From Desmodesmus armatus (lineage: Eukaryota; Chlorophyta; Chlorophyceae; Sphaeropleales; Scenedesmaceae), in assembly GCA_007449985.2 (NCBI GenBank), contig VIIQ02000176.1, forward strand, positions 59,085 through 123,084: a stretch of 64,000 bases of DNA, in the 5' to 3' direction. This document shows positions 38,660 to 48,938 of the stretch, piece after piece (positions within the stretch are counted from its first letter, which is position 1; every line of letters starts with the position of its first letter). Position numbers and translations under genes: made by a program. The notes beneath the pieces were generated by a model. It made no database searches, was not told the origin of the DNA, and was given only the letters and a program-made list of their open reading frames with translations.

Positions 38660-39227
38660 AACGGCCGGGCTCGCACCAACGGTCCCATCCAAAGGGTCAC
38701 ATGCATGCATGCCAAACAATCACACAATTATAACCAAAAAGTTTGATTGATAGAATACTGCAGCTCGCTATGCAGGCCAACAGGTCAGCCAACAGCTGGT
38801 ACCTGCTGCCGTACTGCTCATGCCATGATGGTACAACAAGGGGTTGACACAACCTTGGTGGCCACAGCAACCTTCATGAGACTAATGCAGGGTCAAGTGC
38901 CCTGTCAACACAGTAGTCACTCGCTGTAGGCACGACCACCCACTGTCACAGTGGGCCAGCGCCCATACTGCGACAAGTGTTGCACCAAGTGTTGGCCTTG
39001 ACGGCTGGAAAAATGGATGCAACGCCCATCTACAATGGCATACGGGCTGCGTCTGTAAGACCGCAGCTGTGACCTGCTCTCTGCAGTCATGTGCCTGCAT
39101 GATATAACATAATGTCTATGCAGATGAAAACAGCACACCAAGCTGATGATGTGCACATACTGTGTGTGTCACTGACAGCGTATGCCCATCAGCCACCGCC
39201 AACAGGTGGCACCCGTCATCCCAGCCA
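37245..39227. other. Unassigned stretch, no supported gene
   Basis: It contains scattered open frames. One splice-compatible candidate is a plus-strand exon starting at 37421 after CTTCGCAG (YCHLLRNVEGSTDS); another is a minus-strand frame at 39100-38917 (MTAESRSQLRSYRRSPYA). Neither is recognised. A direct repeat CTGGTAACAGG(T/G)ACGGTTGT lies at 38100 and 38210. A C tract plus CA repeat lies at 38626-38660. Confidence 0.3.
38626..38660. repeat. C tract followed by (CA)n
   Basis: About 19 C then about 8 CA units. Confidence 0.9.
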
Positions 39228-39970
39228 TCAGGAAGTGAAGTAGCGGTTGCACTCACAGCACCTCAGGCACACGATGTGCTGTGGGTGACCATATGCGCCG
39301 CATGAACCCTGGCATCTCCTGCGCAGCAGCTGGCCCACGCTGTATGGCCCATCCTTGATGCTGTCTTGAAGCGCAGCCAGCAGCTCCTGCAGGGTTGCTG
39401 CCGACAGGCCATGGGTGTTGGCCTTGTTGCTGCAGCCGGCCCTGTCAACCTCAACTGCCCTCCTCGCCAAGGCAGGAAGGCAACTTGTCAGGTGCAGCTC
39501 GTCACCCAGGAGCAACCACTTCCAAACTGTCATATCTGCACCGCTGTCAGTGCTGCTGCTGCTGCCGTCATCCGTGCTGCTGCTGATGCTAGGGGCTGGG
39601 GTGGCTGTGAGCTTGTCCATGTTGGCTACCAGGTAGCTGCTGGCCTTGTCCAAGACTGGGTGCAGGTTGAAGCGGCTCCCAACCCTCAGCAGCAGTTCCG
39701 CCTCAGCCCAAGTCTGCACGACTGGTGTCTGCTCTACTGGGTGCCAAAAGGCTGCGAACTCAAGCCACTGCTCCTTGGTGAGGCCCTGCATCGGTATCAC
39801 TATGTTGCTTTGGGGGCCCCAGCCGTGTGTGCCTCAATCGCACCACGTAGCACGTTGCTGAAGATGCTGAGGACGGTGGAGTTTGCTTTCAGCACACCAT
39901 CGTCGAACTGTAGCTCTGTGTCCGCGTTAACGCTCATGAGATCCTCCAGCTGCTGCTGCACGCTGTCCAT
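39228..39970 (-). pseudogene. BTB/POZ-domain protein gene with a frameshift
   Basis: The ATG at 39970 opens MDSVQQQLEDL, a linker, then a BTB-like start (TELQFDDGVLKANSTVLSIF). After about 55 codons the frame hits TAG at 39803. The adjacent frame continues without interruption from about 39810 (IVIPMQGLTKEQWLEFAAFW) through LLLRVGSRFNLHPVLDKASSYL to the stop at 39228. A single missing base in the GGGGCCCCAAAG stretch near 39812-39820 would explain this. Either the gene is newly inactivated or the assembly has a homopolymer error. BTB domains usually dimerise or act as CUL3 adaptors. The C-terminus has a Cys-rich CGAYGHPQHIVCLRCCECN segment that could bind a metal. Confidence 0.65.
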
Positions 39971-40587
39971 GGTGGATCGGTCTGGAAACCTGAGAGTAGG
40001 TGCTCAAACGTAAGTGTATTTTGATTGTAGTAGAGTAAGGCCGATGATATCACAGGAATGTTTCTCTGGATCGTTTCGGCGGGCTGTTTTACAGTTTACG
40101 CCTCCAGAGCCTCTGATTATCTGAGCCGGTTTCTGAGCTTGTTCTTTCTGTTGTTTGGTGCGGTTTACCTCTTCTGCGGACTCTACTGTTTAGCTGGGAC
40201 TTGCAGCGGTGTATGCCCTGCTCTGGAGTAACAGAGGAGGCAGTACTCAGCTTTCCGTAAGCTATTTGAAGCAGCTTTGGCCTTGCTTAGCTTTCAGTGT
40301 TCAGCCTTTTGGCCAGCAGCGGCTATCTTACCGCGCCATCAATCATCATCATGTCTTATCGCAGGGCCCCTGTGCCCACTAACTACCTTCCCCTCCATCT
40401 GCCGGTAGCTATGACATCACCAAAGTCACATCTGGCATGCAGTATGGTCATGCAGTGCAGGACTTTCGCCCTCGTAGCACCATCAGCAGGTTCGGCTCTG
40501 CTAGTGCAGCTGTACCATCAAGGGGCCTGAGGAGCGAGAAAACCCAATGTCACAGAACGCCGTCCGCTCAAATAAGGCAAACCATTA
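39971..40587. other. Intergenic region upstream of the BTB gene
   Basis: The first ~90 bp are shared with the BTB relic at 26.45-26.54 kb and probably include its 5' UTR or promoter. A minus-strand intron here cannot be excluded. No other feature is seen. Confidence 0.4.
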
Positions 40588-40665
40588 GCTGCTCACAGGC
40601 TGCACCACTGCAATGGGCATACACGGGTGCAGAGCCCACAGCCTTGACCCTGCAACACCCAGTCC
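40588..40665 (-). repeat. Duplicate of the DEG15-like gene's 3' end
   Basis: On the minus strand this segment can be read VAGSRLWALHPCMPIAVVQP, mirroring VAGSRLWALQPYMPTAVVRP at the real C-terminus (about 40830-40756). The copies lie about 165 bp apart in tandem. The duplicate is downstream of the stop codon and presumably untranslated. Confidence 0.75.
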
Positions 40666-40753
40666 TGTCGCTGAGCATGTTCGTAGTACTGAGTATGTTA
40701 CATAGTAGTGCACCCCGATGTCACATATCTCCACCACCCAAACAGATGCACGT

Positions 40754-42472
40754 TCACAAGCTGCCCATAGGCCGCACCACTGCGGTGGGCATGTATGGCT
40801 GCAGCGCCCACAGCCTCGACCCCGCCACACTGTCAACATCAACCCGCCTCAACTGCTGCACAGCATCCTGCACACTCACCCCCTGTCCCCACGGCTGCAT
40901 CGCAAGCCCAAATGTCTGCTGCTGCTGCTGTTGCTGGGCCCAGTTCCATACAGGCCTTAGCTCAGCAGCAGAGATGCAGAAGTTGAGGTGTGGGAGGGTG
41001 CGGCCCTTCACGTGGCGTGCATTGCTGGTGACAAGCCCCACCAGCCTCCCAGAGGAATCCAGTAGTGCACCCCCACTGGCACCCGAGTGCACCGCTGCTG
41101 TGCTGATCACCATAGATGGTCTCAAGCACTGCTGCTGCTTCTGCTGGCGCTGTTGCTGTTGCTGCTGCTGCGGCTGCTGCTGCTGTGACCGATTAGCGCT
41201 ATGACTGCTGCTGCCACTGATTGGGAGTGCAGCAACACGGGCCACACACCCAACAGTAACCGCAGGAGCCAGGCCCATTCGGGGGCCAAACAACCCGTGC
41301 CCAATGTAATAAGCAGCATCTCCAGGAGTGACGTCACTTTCAGGTGGCACCAGCTGCAGCGGCTGTAGCTGGTCGGAGATTATGCCTGCTAGTGCCCTAG
41401 GCTGGATTTGCAGTACTGCAAGGTAGCTGCTGAAGCAGTGCAATACCTGGGCAGGGACCCAGACTGTACTGCTGCTGCTGCTGTCTGCGGAGGCTGGCGG
41501 TGCTAGAGTGAGGCGGACGCTCACAGTGGAAGCACTGGAGTCTTTCTGATACTGAGGGGGCAATAGGTACAGCCGCGGCTGACCTTGGCGCCTACTGCTG
41601 CTGCTGCTGTTGCTGGCTGTACGCTGAACAACAGCAGAGCCATGCGCAGCCCCCCGCAGCCGCGTCCTCTGCTGACTTGCCGCCGACCTGCTCGCAGCGC
41701 TGCGAGCAGTAGCAGTAGCAGGGCCAGTAGCTGCACGGCCTGCTTGGCCTTTCCTCAAGAGGTGTGCCACAGTCAGCACGATGCCAGTGTGGGTGAGCAG
41801 CACCCCACTTCCCCAGGAGCCCCCAGTTCGCAACATCACAACACCAGCAGCTGCCGAAGGCGGCAAGCCCTGGTTCCCTCTGCAAATGCTTCTGCTGCTG
41901 CTGCTGCTGGAGTCAGCAGCCTGTCGGTTGGTGCTGTAGGCGGCAGCTGCAGTCTGCCACACAGGAGCAGCAGCAGCGGCAATGGCAGCATTGGTGGCAG
42001 CAGAAGACACAACTGCACCTGCCGACTGCTGCTGCCCCAGCACGCCGCAGCCACTGCTGCTGCTGCCAGCTACAACAGTGCTTGTATCTACCGAAGCTGC
42101 TGCTGCGTTGGGCAATATGTGTCCCAGGTGCACCTGCAGACGGCGCACAGGTGCTTGGACATCATCAGCGCTGCTGTCAGCGCTGCCTGTGCTGCACTGC
42201 TGCTGCTGCTGCTGAGGGGGATGTTGCTCTGCCACCAGCTGCGTGGGTTGCTGCCACAGAGCATCATGAGCAGCAGCAGCACACCCCTGCAAGCGGCCGG
42301 TGCCACTACTGCTGCTGCTGCTTGCGGTGCTTTCTGTTGCTGCGTTGTCCCCAGAGCTACTGCCGCCGTTGTAGCTGCTGCTGCTGCTGCTGTGGCCGAC
42401 CGGCATGCTGCTGATGTCAGCGTACCAGCACAACTGCTGCTGCTGCTCCTGCCGCTGCCGGCCGGCATGCAT
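40754..42472 (-). CDS. DEG15: DEG15/TYSND1-like peroxisomal (glyoxysomal) processing protease, large 3' exon
   Basis: Trypsin-fold protease that in plants cleaves PTS2 presequences in the peroxisome. This 572-codon open frame carries a low-complexity N-terminal half, then the protease core: GSWGSGVLLTHTGIVLTVAHLL (His of the triad) and SGASGGALLDSSGRLVGLVT (nucleophile Ser). Next come HLNFCISAAELRPVW and a C-terminal LWALQP box, all in the order seen in plant DEG15. The expected catalytic Asp (D-[LV]-A-L-[LV]-Q in relatives) appears as YLAVLQI, with Tyr in place of Asp. The internal poly-Q and Ser runs are CAG/AGC repeats. The ATG at 42472 lies directly after an in-frame TAG, so upstream exons may exist; the adjacent frame up to 42678 (ERCLGVPLGN...) could be one. 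No C-terminal SKL is visible. Confidence 0.75.
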   Translation of the reverse strand: MHAGRQRQEQQQQLCWYADISSMPVGHSSSSSSYNGGSSSGDNAATESTASSSSSSGTGRLQGCAAAAHDALWQQPTQLVAEQHPPQQQQQQCSTGSADSSADDVQAPVRRLQVHLGHILPNAAAASVDTSTVVAGSSSSGCGVLGQQQSAGAVVSSAATNAAIAAAAAPVWQTAAAAYSTNRQAADSSSSSSRSICRGNQGLPPSAAAGVVMLRTGGSWGSGVLLTHTGIVLTVAHLLRKGQAGRAATGPATATARSAASRSAASQQRTRLRGAAHGSAVVQRTASNSSSSSRRQGQPRLYLLPPQYQKDSSASTVSVRLTLAPPASADSSSSSTVWVPAQVLHCFSSYLAVLQIQPRALAGIISDQLQPLQLVPPESDVTPGDAAYYIGHGLFGPRMGLAPAVTVGCVARVAALPISGSSSHSANRSQQQQPQQQQQQQRQQKQQQCLRPSMVISTAAVHSGASGGALLDSSGRLVGLVTSNARHVKGRTLPHLNFCISAAELRPVWNWAQQQQQQQTFGLAMQPWGQGVSVQDAVQQLRRVDVDSVAGSRLWALQPYMPTAVVRPMGSL

Positions 42473-43211
42473 GTGCAGCAGCTATGCGCCTGCAGGATCC
42501 TTGCCACACCATGCAACTGCTGATTGCTATCAGCTGCTGCTGCTGTTTTTAGTGCTGCTGCTAGGTGTGCTGTGGGTATGCCCAGCAGCAGCTCTGCCTG
42601 GCTGCTGCAGTTACCAAGTGGGACACCCAAGCAGCGCTCCACAGGCGCTGCACACAGCAAACGGCAAGTCAGCAGCACAAGTCAAACCGAAGACCAGCTT
42701 TTGTTCTGGTGGTGACAGCAAGGGGATACCAACACCTGACTGACTACAATGTGTCCTGCACCAGTGCTGACAGGTATGAAGCTGTCAAGCAAGCTGATAG
42801 GCTGGGGTCAACCCTTACACACAACTGCAGGAGCAGGTGACAGAAGCCTGACGGCCAGCTCTCCAATCAGCTCAACCCCTAGAGCTTTTGGTTGTGCAGT
42901 GTGTGCGCTGCATTGCTGGATGTCCAGCTGTCACTGCTTGCTGCAGTTTGCGGCAGCTTACCTGCAGCGAGTTGGTCGTTCATGCACCCAGACAGCCTGC
43001 CAGCAACTGCCGTATATCCTTCCCTTCAGTTGCTGCGGGTGATTATGTGCATCTTCCCGCAACACCCCCCCCCCCCCCCCCCCCCCCCCGCCAAGCTCAA
43101 TGTCCCAGCACACATGACACCATCCCTGATCTCACAATCAACATTAACCCCACCCACCCACCCCAAACACATACCCCCCACCCCCCACCAATCTCTATTG
43201 TCTCAGCGCAC
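42473..43211. other. Region between the DEG15-like exon and the GDH fragment
   Basis: It should contain upstream DEG15 exons and/or the rest of glutamate dehydrogenase, but I recognise neither. A C tract of about 27 bases (43063-43089) and a CCCACC-rich stretch follow. The GDH consensus (RVQH, GPxKGGxR) is absent on both strands. Confidence 0.4.
43063..43089. repeat. C homopolymer tract
   Basis: About 27 C, just downstream of the last recognisable GDH exon in the direction of transcription. It is a likely site of assembly or replication trouble. Confidence 0.9.
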
Positions 43212-43835
43212 CTGCACCACCAGCTCCACTCCCATCTCCCTGTTGGGTGTCAGCAGCAGCTTCTGCAGCTGATCAGGGTACTCCAACTGGTACAGGGCAC
43301 AGCAACGCAAGCAGAACACAATGTGTTGTGCTGTGCTGGCAGTTTTATCAACAGATTTACAGATGCAATGCCTGCATGGTGAGGCAGTTGCTGCTGTGTG
43401 CTGTGCTGGCAGTGAAAACAGCTGGGATTGCCTGCAAGTGCCTTTGCTTTGCCTGTTGCCCTTGTACACAGTGACTTGCTGCATCATAGCGTGTTTGGCA
43501 TCTGCTTGGGGGCAGTACTGGAAAGCATTCATCGCGAGGGGCTGATTCCTCGAATGTGTGCTGGGCTGGCCAAAGATACTGCCAATGCTGAGCTGTCACC
43601 GCTGAGCTGGACTGGCGGGAGAAACTGGTTAGGCATCTGGCTAAGCACAGTGATGCAGTCCGAAACGTACCTCTCGAAGGAAGGTGTTCGTGTTTTCTGC
43701 ATGACTGCTGGCTGCCCGCTTCTGCAGGACTGCAGATGCTCCACATCCTGCTGCTGCTTGCCACTGCACAAGCCCCTGTCCTAACAAGGCCCCTCCCTGG
43801 TTTACGAGGCCCCGCAGTGCTTGCGACAACGCCAT
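43212..43835 (-). CDS. GDH: N-terminal fragment of a mitochondrial glutamate dehydrogenase, two exons
   Basis: NAD-dependent GDH interconverts glutamate and 2-oxoglutarate plus ammonium. Exon 1 (43835-43671, 55 codons) starts with a basic, Ala/Gln-rich presequence (MALSQALRGLVNQGG), consistent with mitochondrial import, and ends HAENTNTFLRE before a perfect GTACGT donor. Exon 2 (43286-43212, 25 codons, phase 0) reads LEYPDQLQKLLLTPNREMGV and ends ELVVQ before GTGCGC. This matches the N-terminal helix and first strand of eukaryotic GDHs, although four residues usually found before LEYP are missing. The remaining ~350 residues are not found downstream, where the DEG15-like exon begins. This is a fragment, a rearranged gene or an assembly join. 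Confidence 0.65.
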
Positions 43836-44491
43836 TATTTGTCTTTAGTTTCGTTTATGCATCTGATGTGTGAGTGGGGTGGACGAGGTCGATTTCCGGA
43901 ATGCCCACACTTCCGGAATGCCCAAAATGTTGGGGCCAAACCGCGCTAAGCAAAAGTGCTGGTTAAACAACCGTTTGTTGCAGTAATTGGTCATTCACTT
44001 GTTCAACAGGTTCCGTGATGGAATCGCTGTCATCTCAGCGAAACACAAACCGCAACAGCTGCAGCTGGTAGTTGTGCCCTGCCTTCACAGGGTCTTCACA
44101 GCTGCTGCAAATAGACCATTCAAACCCAAAGCGTCCTCGGCAGCAACCCAGCTTGTGTGGCTGGGCCTGTGTGGCTGTGCAGACAGCTGGAACCCACATC
44201 ACGCGCAGCAACACAACAGAACACAGACATCACAGAGATGACAAGCACTGGCACACGAATTGCAGGTAGGAAACATCCTTGAGACAGCTGAATCATATCA
44301 CTGTGGGGTTCTGGATGACTCCTCAATCAGGATCGCCTCTCAGAGGCTGGGCAGCTGCGCTGGTCATGTGCTGTGTGCTGGCCCAATGACGGTGATCGGG
44401 TGTTTGAGCATGGGCTGTCAGTTCTGGTCGGCAAGTAAGCTTTTGATGCACCTTTTGATCCAGCAGGGGGTGTCTGTTGTGCTTTTCACAG
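43836..44491. other. Upstream region of the GDH fragment; possible weak plus-strand exons
   Basis: CACTTCCGGAATGCCCA is repeated as a near-copy around 43896-43925. A plus-strand open stretch at 44009-44150 after TTCAACAG (RFRDGIAVISAKHKPQQLQL) and another at about 44265-44430 could be exons of the next plus-strand gene, but they are unrecognised. Confidence 0.3.
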
Positions 44492-45028
44492 GTACTGTGA
44501 ACAGCAGCAGCGCCGAGAAGGCTGTGTCCTACCCACAAGCAGCAGCTGCCCAGCACAAGCCTCACACAACAGCAGCAACCAGCAGCAGCCCCACACACAG
44601 CGCAGATATACTCTCTGAAACTGCAACAGACACTGCACATACAGCACCAGAAGCCTTGTTGACAAGCAGCAGCCCCCCTGCAGTCAGTTCTGCTGCAGCA
44701 GCAGGACTTGGGAGCGCCAGCTCAGCAGATGGCAGGACTCCTGATCCCGCAGCTGCATTCGGCGCTGCAGCTGCAGCACCCACAGCAGCAGGTGACGGTC
44801 CATACTCCAGTGCAGTCCTGCTGAAAAACTCAGCACGTGCTGGTGTCCCACCAGCACCAGCAGCAGCAGCGGGCTTTCAGGTGAAGTCACCTGCCGCTGC
44901 AGGAAACTGCAGCTCTCCTGCACGGCCACTCTCTCCCTTTGCAGCCATGGCAGGGAAGCCCCTGCATGCAGCCCCGGACAGCAAACCAGCAGCAACATGC
45001 CACGTCCGTGTGGTCAGCATCCCTGCAG
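44492..45028 (+). CDS. Ala/Ser/Pro-rich exon of an unidentified gene
   Basis: A 537-base open segment lies between a TTTTCACAG acceptor and a GCAG/GTGCGC donor, phase 1 at both ends. It encodes a disordered Ala/Ser/Thr/Pro-rich region with no domain. Coding status is supported only by the long uninterrupted frame between plausible splice sites. It may be the 5' part of the coiled-coil gene that follows, or a separate gene. Confidence 0.35.
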
Positions 45029-45835
45029 GTGCGCTGTGCTGGGGTTGTGGGAGTCATCAGTTCTCCTCACTGCTGGGGCAGCTGCATAGAGGTTTGAGGC
45101 AGTGGTGGGCTTAGGGCAGGGATTAGTTGAAAGTGACACGCCCACTTTTTTTACCAGGCTCCCGAGAGGCCCTACCCCCTGGGGCACTGCCTGGAAGGGG
45201 AAAGCCCTATGCCCCCCCCCCCCCTCCTCAAGGCCCCAGACTGCCCTGTTTTCAAGGCAATTTGCAGGCTTTGCAGCAGTCCGTCTTCAAGGCCCAATGC
45301 CCCCACCCATGGGGGCATGCTCCTGAGCCAGAATGCCCCAAGCCCTCCCCCCTGCTGAAAAAAGTCCCTGTGGCAGTTTCAAATAATCTCTACCCTTACT
45401 CGCCGTGTAGGTGTAGCTGTATGTAACTTGTAACAGATCCGCTGGATGATGTGCCTGTGCTAGATGATGTGCTTGTGCAGCTGTGCATCGACACTCTTTG
45501 GGCTGGCATCAAGGTTTCAGAACGTGTGTTACCTCAAGGTGGTGGATGGTATCGTGGAGATGACGAGGACACGTTTGGAAAGCACAACATCAAGGCCAAA
45601 GCCAGCCTGATCTGAAACATTTTGAAGCATTGCTGGAGGCATTCGGCATTCTCAAGGTAGGTGAGGGCAAGGATGACGAGCAGGGCTCTCATGTTCGGTG
45701 TGCCACTGGACTCTTCAGTAGCAGATCCTGGGGCTTCCATAGACGTCACAGGATCCCTGGAAACACAGCAAACTATATAATAATGCGTAGATGTGCCTAT
45801 CTAATGTTCATGCATGGACTTCTTCGTCCTGCAGG
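45029..45835. other. Intron or intergenic region
   Basis: A G/C-rich stretch (45120-45360) with several CCCC(A/T)... GGGG blocks is followed by one plausible small plus-strand exon at 45614-45657 (PDLKHFEALLEAFGILK between CCAG and GTAGGT). Its phase does not join the next exon's ATG frame, so the downstream gene is annotated from its own ATG. Confidence 0.3.
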
Positions 45836-46803
45836 ATGGCAGCAGCAGCAGCAGCAGCAGGCGACAGCATGCAGCAGAGGATTGCAGACATTCAGGCTGA
45901 TATTGGAGAGGCGAAGCAGCAGTTGCAAGGGGCAACTGGAGACAAGGAGGTGGCACTACAGCAACGCCTGACAGCACTGGAGCAACGCCTGACAGCACTG
46001 GAGCAGCAGAAACTGTTGTTGATGCAGCAGCAGTCAGGTGCGACTGGTTGGGCACACAGCCAGGGTGCTGGCCTCCTAGTGACCAACCTTTCACTTTTTG
46101 AACAAATGTTCTACAAATAACTTCATTTCTGAGCAAGGCTTCAGCAGAACAGGTCTGCAAGATGAGGCAGCAGCAGCAACATGCTGCCCCGAGGCAGTTG
46201 CAGCAGCAAGTAGCTTGCTGTAGGGTTGCATGATAATGTGGCACAACCTGCAGACCCAGCATTGCATTCTTCTGCTCGTAAATCAACCCGGACTCAATGC
46301 AGCAGTGGTCTTTAGCTTCAAGCTTGCCGAAAGCACCTGCATCTGGCAACGTGCCAGCTACCACAGGATCACCAAGGTTGAAGAGGGCTTAGGCATATTG
46401 GAAGAGTCCCAGAACAGCCCACAGCCCCTGCACTCTACTGCATTTGTGGTTGTCACTTTGCTATGTGCCCTGCACCTGTGTCCTTGCATGCACCCCTTCA
46501 CGTCATCTGTCTGGGCCTCTGCCGTTGATTACAGCAGCAGCAGGTGAGATGGTGCAGGACTGTGCGGTGGTCCTTGTGGCAACCCTGCTGGTGCATCCAT
46601 GTTGGAATTTTGCTTCCCACCACCGTATGCAAGGTGCCAGCTGCTGGTGCTCAACACAAAAGCTCTACAGCGGCTGCTCTGCATGCGCTTGTTCACACCG
46701 CAACCCATGTTGGACTGTTGTATGGACCTTTACTGCTCCCTTGCTCCCCACATCCTTGCATGTACCCCTTCACGGCCTCTACCTGGGCCTCTGCTGATGA
46801 TCC

Positions 46804-46838
<35 letters not shown>

Positions 46839-48938
46839 TGAGGTGCCGCAGGGTTCTGCGATGGTGCTTGTGCCAACCCTGCCAATCCTGCAGCCACGAA
46901 CCCACGCCAGCTGCTATCGGCCACATATTTCCTGCACCACGGCTTGTCAGTGCTTGTTCTGCATATCCCCTGTGAGTACCACTATGTGGTGAAAGTATCC
47001 AGTAATGAGGGAATGACAGCACAGTGGCAGCATATGCAGCGGCAGTTCCATCTCCCCTTCCCTCCTCCTTTATATCCCATGTGCATGCTACAACTGTGTT
47101 GACACCTTGTCTGACATCCCATGCACCACTTTGGCAGCGCGTGGGAGCGACGACGCATCCGCCAAGGGCCCAGGTGGATCCCCCAAGCAAACCTCAACAA
47201 CTGTCACAACAGTGGCACTAGCAGACAAGAGTGTGACCCTGGCGTCACGCTTCCCGGGTATCAAGCTTTGCAGAGAGCCAGCTGGGCCCAGCTTGCAGGC
47301 AGACGCCCTGGAGGCTGTGACCAAGGCACTGTTGGAGCCAGCACTCAAGATCATGTCACTGTCTCAACTGCGCACTGAAGCAGCACGAGTCCATGTCGCT
47401 GGATCGGTGAGCGGTAATGCAGCGTGCTGGTACACAACTAGCTGATTGGTGGGCGTGTGGTTCCATTTTTTGGCACCTGAAGGCTGATGAGCTGCTGACA
47501 ACCAACCAAGCTCAATGCTCGCAGGCACCTTGACACTTTCGGGCTGCTTGTGTCCTCTTACGTTTGGCCACATGTGCCTTGCTGTGCACAGATGCTGCTG
47601 CAGGCCCTGATCCTTTTCCCCAGCCTGGACACCAACCATACCAGCCTGACCATGTCCTGTGGTGACTCACTGGCTGATCAAGTCAGCATTGCTGAGCAGG
47701 CCAACAAACCTGCCGAGCTGGAGCTGGGTTTTGAGCAGCACTTCCGGGCTGGCAGCTTTAAGGGCCGTGTTGAGCTGCAGGTGGTGTACAAAACACACCA
47801 GGGCGTCCAGCTGTTTGCAGGTTCGTTGTTGCCAAGTGAAGGTTATGAGCTGTGAAATGCGTGAGCTTGCTTATCTTGAACCTCAGAACACATAGCGGCT
47901 GCACGTCACTCCTATGTAACCCCTGGCTGGTGTTTGACTTGTGGATTGAGAGATGCTTTGCTTTATACACAGTACCAGTGAGCGCCTTCGGTGGTTCCCA
48001 ATCTATTTGCCCCAGATGAACTCTTGGGTAACGGTCGGCATGGGCAGATCTATCATGATCCATGATGGGCTTCCACAGTCACAGATGCAACATCGCCCAT
48101 CCGTTTGAATTCATGCAGGTGCTGTTGAAGTCAAGCAAGAGGGGGACCTTGGTGCTCACATTGAGCAGGCCAAGAAGGAGGCCTTTGCCATGTGGTGTCA
48201 TAACGCCCTGCAGCAGAGCTATGGGTCTGTGTGGGTGGTGCTGACTGACCTGACCAAGGTGCGTGGGTTGGCTTGGCTTGGGTGGCACCATGGTCTTGTT
48301 GCCTATGTGGCGGCACAGACATCCTGATACATGGTTGTAGGCATTCAAGGCTTGCAGCTGCTACTGATCACTTGAGAACATGCCTGTGTCACAGGTGCTG
48401 CGTGTCACCTACCATGGTGAAAACTACCCTGGTGGGCCTGGACAGCCATACAAACAGGCCATGCGATGTACTGATGTGCAGGGAACCGTGTGGTGAGAAC
48501 CGTGAGACACGGTCTTTTTAAGTGTTGCTGAAGGCATGAGCGCACGTTGCATGATCAGGGGACATTACCTGCGCCATCCATACACATATTTGAGCACTTG
48601 TACATCATGCAGACTAGACTTTGCCAGGCTGTACTTAGGCAACCTGGGTGTGGTACAGACACACAGACACTGAGCATCGAGCACTGTGCTTGCACCCTGA
48701 CAGGTACACAGATGACTACCCGCTCATCCTCAGGGTGGGGCACGAGCCAGTTGCATGCCCTACCTGGGCCAGCGCAGTGCAGTGCTTTCTTGGCGGGCTG
48801 CTGGGTCAGGGCAATGTCTCGGAAGCGGAACTGCAGCAGCGTGTTGACCAGCACAACGAGAAGATAAGGCAGCAGGTGCAGCGGCAGCTAGACCAGTTGC
48901 CTCTTCCAAAGAGGGCCAAGTGTACCCCCACAGATTAA
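45836..48938 (+). CDS. Coiled-coil protein with a possible PD-(D/E)XK-like core, seven exons, family unrecognised
   Basis: Exons 45836-46037, 47138-47406, 47592-47820, 48119-48258, 48395-48492 and 48704-48938 join in phase (1, 0, 1, 0, 2) into about 390 residues. A further small 5' exon is possible. Residues 1-67 form a coiled coil (QRIADIQADIGEAKQQL) with an in-frame 21-base tandem duplication (RLTALEQ twice). The C-terminal half has ELQVVYKTHQGVQLFAGAVE followed by VKQEGDL and an IEQAKKEAFAMW helix. The spacing of ...E...EVK...Q resembles a restriction-endonuclease-like fold, as in Crinkler-type proteins, but this is only a suggestion. The last exon has YTDDYPLILRVG and ends PLPKRAKCTPTD. 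Degraded paralogous fragments lie at 49.8 and 54.6-55.4 kb, so the family is multicopy and perhaps mobile-associated. Confidence 0.7.
46480..46880 (+). repeat. Degenerate ~290-bp tandem duplication in intron 1 of the coiled-coil gene
   Basis: CCCTTCACG(T/G)C...CTGGGCCTCTGC(C/T)G followed by a CAGCAGCAG run and GGTGAG(A/G)TG(G/C)...GTGGT(C/G)CTTGTG(G/C)CAACCCTG occurs at about 46492-46590 and again at about 46764-46885. The second copy has a longer CAG run (46803-46838). Confidence 0.65.
46974..47067 (+). mobile_element. SINE-like dispersed repeat, copy 2
   Basis: Virtually identical to 28936-29030. It lies in intron 1 of the coiled-coil gene, 70 bp upstream of the exon-2 acceptor. Its end merges with the CT-rich tract, so it may now contribute to the acceptor's polypyrimidine region. 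It lacks the long A tail. Confidence 0.65.

Noticed and set aside
41585..42523. 312-codon plus-strand ORF antisense to the DEG15-like exon
   Set aside because: It is the complement of CAG/AGC low-complexity coding sequence; the minus frame has the protease motifs.
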